A program made the position numbers and the translations under genes. Under the pieces are notes generated by a model that saw only the letters and a list, made by a program, of their open reading frames with translations, ran no database searches and had not been told where the DNA came from. Of a DNA stretch of 64,000 nt, positions 23,949 to 31,992 are shown one piece after another; within the stretch, counting starts at the first letter, position 1; every line of letters starts with the position of its first letter. This DNA is from Legionellaceae bacterium. Lineage in GTDB: Bacteria; Pseudomonadota; Gammaproteobacteria; Legionellales; Legionellaceae. The stretch lies in NCBI GenBank assembly GCA_018061965.1, contig JAGOTG010000002.1:62001-126000 (forward strand), read 5' to 3'.

Positions 23949-25232
23949 TTACGCCAATAAAAACCTAAAATTTCGTTGGATTTCTGCAAAATCAAATTGA
24001 TCTAAATACAGGGAAAATCCCAACCAAACACTCAATGCTGCCAAATCTTTGAATTGATTGGGCATATACCTCGGTTCTGCCAACAATCCTTGTGCTTTCA
24101 GTTCTAATAACAAGGGAACATCATCCAAAGAGAGTTTGCCCGAAAATAAAATGGGAACCACATCAATGCGCCGCTCACTGATGGCATAACATAAAAAATT
24201 ATACAGCAGCACAAATCCCTTGGCATAAGCCAGATCTTTGGTGAAAGGACCCCCAGTAGGTACACTGCCACGAAACACACGCACACTTTGCTTGTACGCC
24301 TCGTCTTCTGATAAACCACACTCCAAGAAATAACGAAATATATCAATAAAATCAGCACCTTGCGTAACTTTTTCAATAGCAATCACACGATTGGTGATTT
24401 TACGCATCCGCGCTGGATACGAGGTAAAAGAGACCACTTCCGTCATCACAGCCAACCCTTCTTGAACGACCGTACAGGATGGCGCCCCTTTAGATAAAAA
24501 GTAGCAATAGGGTTGGGCCTTCCCATTAAGCGTCGTCCCCAAATGGACCCACCCTTCATGCACTTCTAAGTACTTCAATTCTCGATCTGAAAATTTTACT
24601 TTATTACTCAATTTGATTTTATCAAAACCTGCTGCTGCATCTGCAATCATTTTATCGTTGAGCAACACTTTGACTTCATCATGTGTAAAAAACTCATTTA
24701 AACGCTTTTGGAGTATCTTTTTAGCTTCTTGCGGCGAATACTTAGGGATATCTAGGTCAGACACCAATTGCACGTCTAAGGTAGTTAATAAATCAAATAA
24801 GACGCCTCCCATTTCAGATAGACGGGGCCCTCCCATATAAAACACATCATCGGGACTGCCATACAATGTTTTAGACAATTCGACAAAAACCGGCGTGCCC
24901 CGCGATTCGAGCATATGCAGTGCACGAATATACTCATCACATTGACGTTTGATAAGACGTGTAACAGGGGAATATTCGCCTAATTGATTGTTCGTATCAC
25001 GCAAAATACCGCGAAACTCTTCAATTTTATTAACAACATCAAAGGGAAGCGGTCGTTTTTTATAATAATTCTGATCTACTTTAGGAAGTGTATGTGCTTT
25101 GTGACGAAAAAAGTCTCGTTTGACCGTATCATCCCATTTCACCTGATCCAGAATACGAATCGGACGCTGTGCCTCGACAATCCGCTCGGATAATGCTCGA
25201 ATGATCGAACCTTCCGCTGTTTTGACCGTCAT
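23949..25232 (-). CDS. DUF1704 (QEGLA-motif / MATCAP-like) zinc metallopeptidase
   Basis: 427 aa. The signature HEGWVH (H225, E226, H230) and the downstream VQEGLAVMTE (QEGLA at 257-261) identify the DUF1704 / TIGR02421 family. In this family HExxxH plus the downstream Glu form the zinc site, and the eukaryotic members (MATCAP/KIAA0895L) remove the C-terminal tyrosine of alpha-tubulin. Bacterial members are annotated as flavohemoglobin-expression-modulating QEGLA proteins of unclear substrate. The family's usual length is about 400 aa, so this one is full length with all metal ligands. A GAGGT ribosome-binding site precedes the ATG. It heads a pair with the 399-aa orphan, not the ATP-grasp or formylglutamate-hydrolase neighbours it often has elsewhere. 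A carboxypeptidase activity is inferred. Confidence 0.85.
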   Translation of the reverse strand: MTVKTAEGSIIRALSERIVEAQRPIRILDQVKWDDTVKRDFFRHKAHTLPKVDQNYYKKRPLPFDVVNKIEEFRGILRDTNNQLGEYSPVTRLIKRQCDEYIRALHMLESRGTPVFVELSKTLYGSPDDVFYMGGPRLSEMGGVLFDLLTTLDVQLVSDLDIPKYSPQEAKKILQKRLNEFFTHDEVKVLLNDKMIADAAAGFDKIKLSNKVKFSDRELKYLEVHEGWVHLGTTLNGKAQPYCYFLSKGAPSCTVVQEGLAVMTEVVSFTSYPARMRKITNRVIAIEKVTQGADFIDIFRYFLECGLSEDEAYKQSVRVFRGSVPTGGPFTKDLAYAKGFVLLYNFLCYAISERRIDVVPILFSGKLSLDDVPLLLELKAQGLLAEPRYMPNQFKDLAALSVWLGFSLYLDQFDFAEIQRNFRFLLA

Positions 25233-25327
25233 AGACTACCTCATTTTTTATCTCAAAATCTGTCTTCACAATTGCTAGGCTGAATCGAGGCATTTCGACC
25301 AGCATAGTAGACTGTAAGGACAGATTC

Positions 25328-26080
25328 TCATAATTGACACACGGCCAAATCTAATGTTGAGATAGATGAACTCCTAACTTCTTGCATAGAATAAGCATCA
25401 CATAGCCGAATACTTAATCCATGATGACCAATTTGAATTTTAGGCACAATATTGTCTTCGCGCACCATCCTCAGCAAAATTAATTGATGTGCGGCACGAG
25501 TAGGCAATGAGCACTGATAAAATCCATTCGCAAGCTCAATTAGTTCAAATTGCGCTGTGTCACGCAATAAAGCCAAATAAATAGTAACCGTATCTAACAG
25601 GACTTGTAATTGGTGCACCCAATTCAACAAATGCGCTTGCCGCGTTTTGCTTGGGCTTTCTAACCAAAACAATAGTTGAGGTGCATGCAACTCACAATCG
25701 CTAGGATGTGCGGTTTGCGCCAAACGAATAGATTGTAAAAAAGGATCTTGATGAATGGCATCGCCAAAACGACCAGCAATATGGCTTAATACTTGAACTT
25801 GGACAAACAAACGTGCATAGCGTACATCGGAAATGGGCGTTTTCGATTTTTGCACCGCATGCTCAATACGCATCAATTCTTTCACAAACCGACTTTTCAA
25901 TTCAGGCTTTTCAACTAATTTTATGATTTCTATAACGTTTTTTAGGGCATAATGATGAATAATCGGATTAGTAGCCTGACAAGCTTGTTCAATGGCAACA
26001 AAAAGACGCTCTAAGCGCAGCGCTATCTTCGATAAAAAATTAACCGCTAATTGATATACAATTTGATTTTCATGCATCAC
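25328..26080 (-). CDS. zapD: Cell division protein ZapD
   Basis: Cross-links FtsZ filaments and stabilises the Z ring; cytoplasmic dimer. The 250-aa sequence matches ZapD (DUF1342, formerly YacF) in length (E. coli 247) and pattern. The N-terminal helical region contains RLERLF, LKNVIEIIKLVE and RFVKELMRIE. LLFWLESPSKTRQAHLLNWV and LALLRDTAQFE follow, then the C-terminal beta-barrel part with NGFYQCSL and PKIQIGHHGLSIRLCD. It stands without its usual coaE/yacG neighbours. Confidence 0.88.
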   Translation of the reverse strand: MMHENQIVYQLAVNFLSKIALRLERLFVAIEQACQATNPIIHHYALKNVIEIIKLVEKPELKSRFVKELMRIEHAVQKSKTPISDVRYARLFVQVQVLSHIAGRFGDAIHQDPFLQSIRLAQTAHPSDCELHAPQLLFWLESPSKTRQAHLLNWVHQLQVLLDTVTIYLALLRDTAQFELIELANGFYQCSLPTRAAHQLILLRMVREDNIVPKIQIGHHGLSIRLCDAYSMQEVRSSSISTLDLAVCQL

Positions 26081-26154
26081 AGGCTAGGTCCTTGGCCATA
26101 TATGTTAAGAGTAGCATATCTGAGCACCCAGTAGCATCACGAATTTAGGTTAAA

Positions 26155-26787
26155 TTAGGTCCGCATACCCAAATCACTGTCATCCAGTTCTTTTCCGTAA
26201 ATTTCTCGAGTGCTTTGTGAAGAAAACTCATAATCCGGATTTTGAAATGCCGCCTCCAGAGTCCCAGAGAATATCAGTGTCATTTTCGACTTATAAAAGT
26301 CTACGGCACCTTCTTTGGAGGGCGCGTTTTTAATATCAGTGCTGGAACAAGAGTACAAAGTCCAATCCCCTTCTGGAATTTCAGGCGGTATGATCAGCAT
26401 ACAATCAACCAAATCCGCAGGAACTCGAATCATAATAGTTGTCTCTGGATTAAGCGCAACCAATTCACGACTTAAATCCGTAGCAAACCCTTGCATAGAT
26501 TTCTCAGGCACAATATCCGAAATCAATAATTGAATGGCGCTAATATTTTCCAATACGCCAATGTTCTCTAGCCGTTGCGCCATCGTATGCGGTGCGTAAA
26601 GCTTTTGTAAATTACCATTGGCATTTAAATCGATAATCGTTAAGGTATCATCCTCAGGATCAATCAATAAAGGATTCTCGGTTCTAGAGGAGATATCCTC
26701 TAAAGAAAATACATGCTGAGATTTTTTCGCTAATAATGCAGCAACCGCCCTTTGATTGATAACTGTATTAGAAAAAACAATAATCAT
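26155..26787 (-). CDS. Catalytically dead paralogue of the caspase-fold (C80-like) protein
   Basis: 210 aa. The N-terminus MIIVFSNTVINQRAVAALL resembles MFIALTRDQATQSSIRHLL of the divergent neighbour (27059-28531), and further blocks align: LTIIDLNANGN with ITILGHADQG, and IQLLISDIV with IDLLGCELG. In this copy the catalytic His becomes Leu54 and the catalytic Cys becomes Ser90, so it should be inactive; it may regulate or decoy. There is no coiled-coil extension. The pair is separated by a 55-bp palindrome and transcribed divergently. The homology is by eye, across about 130 residues. Confidence 0.55.
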   Translation of the reverse strand: MIIVFSNTVINQRAVAALLAKKSQHVFSLEDISSRTENPLLIDPEDDTLTIIDLNANGNLQKLYAPHTMAQRLENIGVLENISAIQLLISDIVPEKSMQGFATDLSRELVALNPETTIMIRVPADLVDCMLIIPPEIPEGDWTLYSCSSTDIKNAPSKEGAVDFYKSKMTLIFSGTLEAAFQNPDYEFSSQSTREIYGKELDDSDLGMRT

Positions 26788-26843
26788 ATGGGTAACTCAT
26801 CCTTCCGAAGTATAGAGAATTGATTTTTAATTGACTGATAAAT

Positions 26844-26898
26844 GTAGGTTGGGCCTTGGCCCAACGAAGCACTGCTGTTGGGCCCAGGCCCAACCTAC
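26844..26898. repeat. 55-bp palindromic repeat, GTAGGTTGGGCC family, copy 2
   Basis: Same arms as copy 1 (13386-13440), with a GAAGCACTGCT spacer that is nearly the reverse complement of the spacer of copy 3. It lies between the two divergent caspase-fold genes. Confidence 0.9.
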
Positions 26899-27058
26899 TT
26901 CTAGTATTAACTGATCCATTAAAAATTATAAGACTATGTATATGATTGTAGACTAAAAAGCAGAAATGCGAACTTGGAGTTTTAAGTCTGAAAAATATAT
27001 TCACATAATATCCTATACTGATAGATATACTTTGAGAATAAGCTGAGAGTCAAGTGCC

Positions 27059-28531
27059 ATGTTTATTGCCTTAACCCGTGATCAAGCGACTCAAAGTAGT
27101 ATTCGGCATCTTTTAAAGCAATTTCCCGGAGAAGTGTTGCAAACACTAAACCAAATTATCCGCTCCGACTATGATCTAACCTCTCTAAAAGAAAATCCCA
27201 TTACACGAATCACCATCCTCGGGCATGCAGACCAAGGTTTATATGGGGGGATGGATTCTGAAACTTTTGCCGACCACCTGATCCATATTCTTAAAAAAAA
27301 TGATGAAGCCTCACCAGGATTCAGTAACAGACTCGAAGCCATCGATTTACTGGGCTGTGAGCTAGGTTTTATCAATGCCGAAACACAAAGTTATGCGATG
27401 GAAGTTGCGACTCATTTACAAAAAAAGGGTTACTCTATACCCATCCAAGCTTTTACTATTCCTGAGCATACAAAAAGCCATTTTGTAAACACATTGTTAA
27501 ACAGGAAAACAAAAACCACGTTACACAATGAAGCAACTACCTGGGGATTTTATGGATTCAAAACAGCAGAAGACACCGAAAAATATATAACATATACTTC
27601 TCTTGAATCAGAGGTTTATATTAAAAAAATCAGGGAACAAGCAAAACTTTATACCTTAATTGAAACCATACGTAATGTTAATATAGAAAATATTGCTCTT
27701 GAAACTACTATCGATGACTCTTATATTCAACTTCAAAGAGCAAAAATCAATCTTCAAACGCCAGAAAATAAATCCAAAATTGAGCACACATTGGTTAAAT
27801 TCCGACAAAAAATCAGCGATAGTCGCGCTATGATTCAAAAAAATATCGCTAAACTGTCTATTCTGTACGAAACGCAAAAAAAATTGACTACGTACATAGA
27901 CCAATTAGAAAAAAAAGAGCAAATGTTATCAGAACACAGACTCAATTGCTCAGTCCAAATCGTCGACACCAGTAATCCTCGTGAGTACCTTGATCAACAC
28001 CCTGAATGCGATTTTACCCATCTAGCTCAAATATACCGTACAGAGACCGTGGACACGCTAGTTAACTCAAAACAGAGCAAACAAATAGAACACCAAGAAT
28101 TGACCAAAAAAATCCACACCCTAGAAACCCAGAGCGTCAAATGGCAACGATCTCTCGAAAAAGCCAATCTTACTATTGAACAAAAAAGATCAGAAATCGA
28201 TAGCCCCGAAGCCGAAACAGAATTTATAGAGTTGATGGTTGGCTGGCAAGAACAGATCGTCGCTAGGCAGCTGACTATTAAACACAATACTGCGGCCATT
28301 AGAGAACTGTCGCAAACACAACAACAAATTTCTGCCGAGATTGAAGAGTTAGATACCAAATTGACGGAGTTGACGCAACCACATCAAAATGCTGAAAAAG
28401 CAGTCTCAGACATACGCAATACCGTGCAAATGGTACGGAGATATAAAACGTCTATCCCGCGTGAAAAAATCGACCCAAAACAAAGTCCGTTGCACGATTC
28501 AGCTATAAAACCAAATTCAAACAGACAGTAG
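27059..28531 (+). CDS. Caspase-fold (C80-like) cysteine peptidase with long coiled coil
   Basis: 490 aa. Residues about 1-160 fit the clan CD fold: a strand ending in ITILGHADQG (His56), then LEAIDLLGCELGF (Cys100). The GH...GC dyad spacing and surrounding strands resemble the C80 cysteine-protease domain of MARTX and large clostridial toxins. Residues about 195-470 are a long Glu/Gln/Lys-rich coiled coil (IEQKRSEIDS, EIEELDTKLTEL). No signal peptide is visible. In C80 toxins the protease is triggered by inositol hexakisphosphate inside host cells; whether that applies here cannot be seen. Divergent from a dyad-less paralogue. The fold call is inference from motifs. Confidence 0.6.
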   Translation: MFIALTRDQATQSSIRHLLKQFPGEVLQTLNQIIRSDYDLTSLKENPITRITILGHADQGLYGGMDSETFADHLIHILKKNDEASPGFSNRLEAIDLLGCELGFINAETQSYAMEVATHLQKKGYSIPIQAFTIPEHTKSHFVNTLLNRKTKTTLHNEATTWGFYGFKTAEDTEKYITYTSLESEVYIKKIREQAKLYTLIETIRNVNIENIALETTIDDSYIQLQRAKINLQTPENKSKIEHTLVKFRQKISDSRAMIQKNIAKLSILYETQKKLTTYIDQLEKKEQMLSEHRLNCSVQIVDTSNPREYLDQHPECDFTHLAQIYRTETVDTLVNSKQSKQIEHQELTKKIHTLETQSVKWQRSLEKANLTIEQKRSEIDSPEAETEFIELMVGWQEQIVARQLTIKHNTAAIRELSQTQQQISAEIEELDTKLTELTQPHQNAEKAVSDIRNTVQMVRRYKTSIPREKIDPKQSPLHDSAIKPNSNRQ

Positions 28532-28554
28532 CTTGGGTTTTGAGAGTTAACAAC

Positions 28555-30627
28555 TTAAATTAAACGAGTTCCACCGTATCGAAGATTCGGTTTCTCAACC
28601 ACAGGATCATCCATTGTCTGCTTCACTGCAAACAGGCTTGCCGCTAACAAAGCAGACGTCCCAGCCAAAAAAGTAGTTGTCACGGCAATATCACTCACTG
28701 CAACGCCAAAAACCGTAGTCAATCCCAGTGCGGCTGCAACAGGCGTACAGGTTAATACCGCTATCATGGCGCATACACCGCCTATGGCAAGGCAACCTTG
28801 AATGGCCCGCAGCCAAAAATAGGCATTCAGCTCCGATGGCAGCGGCTGTAACATTGCAGACTGTGAACGCAATCCAGACGTACTTTTGGCGCTGAAGCTT
28901 TCAGAGTCTTCTTCGTCTGAGCCAGAGTCAAACAACTTTCTAGAAGTTGGTGGCGTCTTTATATCGCTTTGCAGTTGCAGTGGTGTTTGTACTTCATCAT
29001 ACACAGACCTATTAACGCGATTGGGATTATCATAATACTCAGCCTCTTCTTGTTTAAGGCCATCTCCTCCCTCAACGGCTGAAGTATAAACATCATGAAA
29101 ATCCAAATCAACAGAATAAGGAGTAGGTGCAACCCATGAACCGGAGTTAGAAATTGTGGAGGGCATTTTACCTGGAGAAAACCACTTTCTTCTTTCCTCT
29201 TCGGTAGAAACCGAACGAAAAACTGACCGGCCCACGGTTCCTGACGTATTCAAGTGACGAGCATTATCCACTGATGGCGTAGAAAAAGCCTGTCTAGCAG
29301 AAACTTGGGCCGCTAAAACTGAAGAGGCTTTAGTCTCAAAATCGGGATCAGTAGCCAATAGGTCTAAAAACTCTGGCAATAATTCTCGCGCAATCTCAGG
29401 ACGATTACAGAGTGCATACAAGGGCCCAGACAAGCCATTATTAAATATAACGCGCTCTGCATAATCATTGGCTAAACTTTGCAGGGCAGAAATTTCATTA
29501 GCTTGCAATGCCCATAATCCCCCTCTAGGCAGTTCAGGAGACCGACGACAAGTATGCGCTTGCCTTTGCGGCACTGGCGGTGTCAACAAGGTCAAAGCAA
29601 TTTCATATTGTTGGTCAGACAGCGCTGTTTGTTTTACGGGGATGAATGGATCAGGTTGAAGATGAGCGAGTAGCAGAGTCTGTATCCCTACGTCATACTC
29701 CATATCTCCTAGCTCCGGAATAGAAGCAATCAATACCGCGGCTTCTGCCGTTAATTCGCCCAAAAGTACTTGAGCATTTTGCGCACTCACATACCATCTG
29801 TTGTATAAAAATTTTTCAATCTGCGCCGCCGTCAAATGGAATGTGTGGAACATTTCATCAGTCTCTGCATGCCCATGGCGCAGTCTATGAACAACTATTT
29901 TCATGTATAAACGCAGCAAACGTATACCAATTTCCGTAAGTATAGCGGAGTCTTGTTTAAATAATTCCGCTACAATCCTCAAATGAACATCCGAAGCATG
30001 CTCAGAATCAATGCGCCCTTCCGCATCCAAGGTACGTTCAAAATGGCCGCCCGCGCCAGCACCTTCCACGCCACCTTGATGAAACATCTCTATGCAAGGT
30101 CGTCCTGCGAATTGTGAGTCATCCTCATCCCACAATTTTCGACGGATGCTATGTTTCGTATACGCCACTGCCAGGCCCAAAGGACGCGCCACGAAAAGAA
30201 ACATTTCGTCCGGAGACAATGATGCATAACGACCATCTTCTTTTTGTATCTGGGTTTTATAATTGATCATGCCCTCTATATTCATTGCAGAATTAGGCGA
30301 ATTTTCAGCTTCGAGGAGTAATGTTGCAGCCGGAGCCGCTCGCATTGTTTCAGCCATCACGTCACGCAACACTGGGCCTAAAATCATTTGTAAATCAAAA
30401 TCATTGTGAGGCTTTAAAAGCGCAGCAAAGGCTTGCCATGCAAAAGACGTAGGCTCGATCCCATAAAACTCAGCAAACTTTGTTTTGAACAACTCATAAC
30501 CAGGAATAAAATCCCTAGACAACATAGATCTGCCTTCAGCAAGCAAGGTTATTTCTGTCCGCAATTCAGGCGTTAAAACATGCAGAGGGCAATTATTCAA
30601 TACGCCAGAGATACGTGGAAAAGGCAT
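28555..30627 (-). CDS. OTU-like cysteine protease candidate with C-terminal membrane hairpin
   Basis: 690 aa. The N-terminus GVLNNCPLHVLTPEL puts Cys13 at the start of a helix. Residues 140-197 give DEMFLFVARPLGLAVAYTK, then PCIEMFHQGG and GGHFERTL (His195). The order Cys-helix, an E...LA..LG.AV strand, an I-E-hydrophobic strand and GH-aromatic is that of OTU-family deubiquitinases, with a fitting Cys-His distance. Residues about 230-560 are unassigned and include a low-complexity polar stretch. The C-terminus has two hydrophobic helices (about 605-670) and a short basic tail. AAGGACCCTC precedes the ATG. A membrane-bound effector acting on host ubiquitin is plausible but unproven. Confidence 0.5.
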   Translation of the reverse strand: MPFPRISGVLNNCPLHVLTPELRTEITLLAEGRSMLSRDFIPGYELFKTKFAEFYGIEPTSFAWQAFAALLKPHNDFDLQMILGPVLRDVMAETMRAAPAATLLLEAENSPNSAMNIEGMINYKTQIQKEDGRYASLSPDEMFLFVARPLGLAVAYTKHSIRRKLWDEDDSQFAGRPCIEMFHQGGVEGAGAGGHFERTLDAEGRIDSEHASDVHLRIVAELFKQDSAILTEIGIRLLRLYMKIVVHRLRHGHAETDEMFHTFHLTAAQIEKFLYNRWYVSAQNAQVLLGELTAEAAVLIASIPELGDMEYDVGIQTLLLAHLQPDPFIPVKQTALSDQQYEIALTLLTPPVPQRQAHTCRRSPELPRGGLWALQANEISALQSLANDYAERVIFNNGLSGPLYALCNRPEIARELLPEFLDLLATDPDFETKASSVLAAQVSARQAFSTPSVDNARHLNTSGTVGRSVFRSVSTEEERRKWFSPGKMPSTISNSGSWVAPTPYSVDLDFHDVYTSAVEGGDGLKQEEAEYYDNPNRVNRSVYDEVQTPLQLQSDIKTPPTSRKLFDSGSDEEDSESFSAKSTSGLRSQSAMLQPLPSELNAYFWLRAIQGCLAIGGVCAMIAVLTCTPVAAALGLTTVFGVAVSDIAVTTTFLAGTSALLAASLFAVKQTMDDPVVEKPNLRYGGTRLI

Positions 30628-30742
30628 GAGGGTCCTTGCAAGGAGATTTTGTGAGCTATATTAGCATACGCGACAGGAGTCCACAATAAAATCTCAATGA
30701 ATAATTTTTATGCATTTATAGATTGGACCTACCAATATAGAA

Positions 30743-30763
30743 TCCCGCGGACAAGCCGCGGGA
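30743..30763. repeat. GC-rich hairpin downstream of the L,D-transpeptidase gene
   Basis: TCCCGCGG and CCGCGGGA form a perfect 8-bp stem with loop ACAAG. Short direct repeats GATTGGACT/C flank it (30721 and 30782). It lies 3' of the minus-strand gene ending at 30814 but has no T-run, so it looks more like a dispersed hairpin than a classical terminator. Confidence 0.5.
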
Positions 30764-30813
30764 CGTGGATTAAAGCATTAAGATTGGACTAGCCTATCAA
30801 CCTTGTGCACATT

Positions 30814-31383
30814 TTAATAAGGTCTCACAATCACGGTCGTACCAACATCAATGAAGTTTTGATTCAACCATTTTGCAGCATCCGGATACACTCGGACACA
30901 ACCATGGCTCACATTGGCGTTCGGTACATAGTAGGCAGCGTGGATTGAGTAACCGCCATTGAAGTGCATACAATAGGGCATTCTCGCACCACCGTGGGTT
31001 TCTACAGGGTAAAGGCTAGAGGTACAATTTTCACCTTTTTTAGAGTAGACATGGAACTTCCCGACCACTGTACGGCAAGGACTTCCAATATCCGGACAAA
31101 ACTCCCCGCCGCCTGAAGCGCTACCGGTTTCAACCCGATTACCATTTTTATCGTAGGCTGCCCATGCAGTGGCTTTTGGGTCAAATATAAACACTTTATG
31201 ACCTGTCGCTTCTTGTGTTGCAGGGAAATAATACGCCCCTTTGCGATCGGACTCGAGACTTGGCGTATAATGAACACCCCCCCTATCATCAACGATAGCA
31301 ACTCTGTTATCTCCGGTGATATTACTCGTCGCACAAGCATTCAATAAGCCGATAGACGTTACAACCACCAAAAATTTATTCAT
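30814..31383 (-). CDS. L,D-transpeptidase (YkuD) lipoprotein
   Basis: 189 aa. A lipoprotein signal peptide (MNKFLVVVTSIGLLNAC, lipobox LNAC, Cys17) is followed by a YkuD domain. The catalytic block is HAAYYVPNANVSHGCVRVYPDAA with the nucleophile Cys in SHGCVR. Such enzymes form 3-3 peptidoglycan cross-links or attach proteins to the wall, acting in the periplasm. The ribosome-binding site AGGAGG is unusually strong. An AT-rich gap with a half palindrome lies upstream. Confidence 0.93.
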   Translation of the reverse strand: MNKFLVVVTSIGLLNACATSNITGDNRVAIVDDRGGVHYTPSLESDRKGAYYFPATQEATGHKVFIFDPKATAWAAYDKNGNRVETGSASGGGEFCPDIGSPCRTVVGKFHVYSKKGENCTSSLYPVETHGGARMPYCMHFNGGYSIHAAYYVPNANVSHGCVRVYPDAAKWLNQNFIDVGTTVIVRPY

Positions 31384-31590
31384 GATTATTTCCTCCTCTT
31401 ACATTACATATATCGGAGGAAATGCACAAAACTTTAGCTCTTGAATCAACAATCAATCATTGCTGTGGTTAAATGGGCTTTAAACGCGCACAGTAGTACA
31501 ATTAAAATCAGTCATCTATTTGAAAAACACCTCAGGATCACTGCATTCGCAAAGACGGTTGATAGGTTATTGACTCCTTAAACTGTGACT

Positions 31591-31613
31591 TGTTGGGCCA
31601 AGGCCCAACCTAC
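31591..31613. repeat. Half copy of the GTAGGTTGGGCC palindrome
   Basis: Right arm only (TGTTGGGCCAAGGCCCAACC plus TAC). It is itself self-complementary and lies just downstream of the cytochrome gene stop. Confidence 0.8.
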
Positions 31614-31635
31614 TTATAAATCATCGTTGTAGTTT

Positions 31636-31992
31636 TTACTTACCCGCTTCATCAGTCAGCACCAAAATCGCTTTTTTTAATTGTTCATCACTACATTCAA
31701 AACAACCACCTCGCGCAGGCATCGCATGAAAGCCTTCGGTGGTATGCAGCCAGAGCAATTTAGGGTCTTGTTTGAGACGCGCACGCCAATCGTCAGGATG
31801 ACCCATGCGTGGTGCGCCTATCGGAATTAAGGGATGAGCAGCGTGGCAAGTGCTGCAAAAATGCTTCACAATCTCTTGCCCTTCCCTTTGGGTGCCACGA
31901 ATCTCATCTAAAAATGCTTGCGGATGATGATGGGCTGCGCTTGCGCCTGTGGACAGAAGACAGGACAAAGCAAGACCTAGGGCCTTACGCAC
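31636..31992 (-). CDS. Cytochrome c5-like periplasmic protein
   Basis: 118 aa if begun at the GTG 31992, which has GAGG six bases upstream; a TTG at 32004 is the alternative. A signal peptide (RKALGLALSCLLSTGASA) precedes a single haem-binding CSTCH. GFHAMPARGGCFECSDEQL provides the axial Met and the extra Cys pair typical of the cytochrome c5 family. It is a probable electron carrier. The start overlaps the end of recJ by 8 nt, so translation may be coupled to recJ. Confidence 0.85.
   Translation of the reverse strand: MRKALGLALSCLLSTGASAAHHHPQAFLDEIRGTQREGQEIVKHFCSTCHAAHPLIPIGAPRMGHPDDWRARLKQDPKLLWLHTTEGFHAMPARGGCFECSDEQLKKAILVLTDEAGK

Noticed and set aside
26768..27004. Short minus-strand frame encoding LGLGPTAVLRWAKAQPT
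   Set aside because: This is the palindromic repeat in translation; the same peptide appears at the other repeat copies (13391, 49458) and has no ribosome-binding site.
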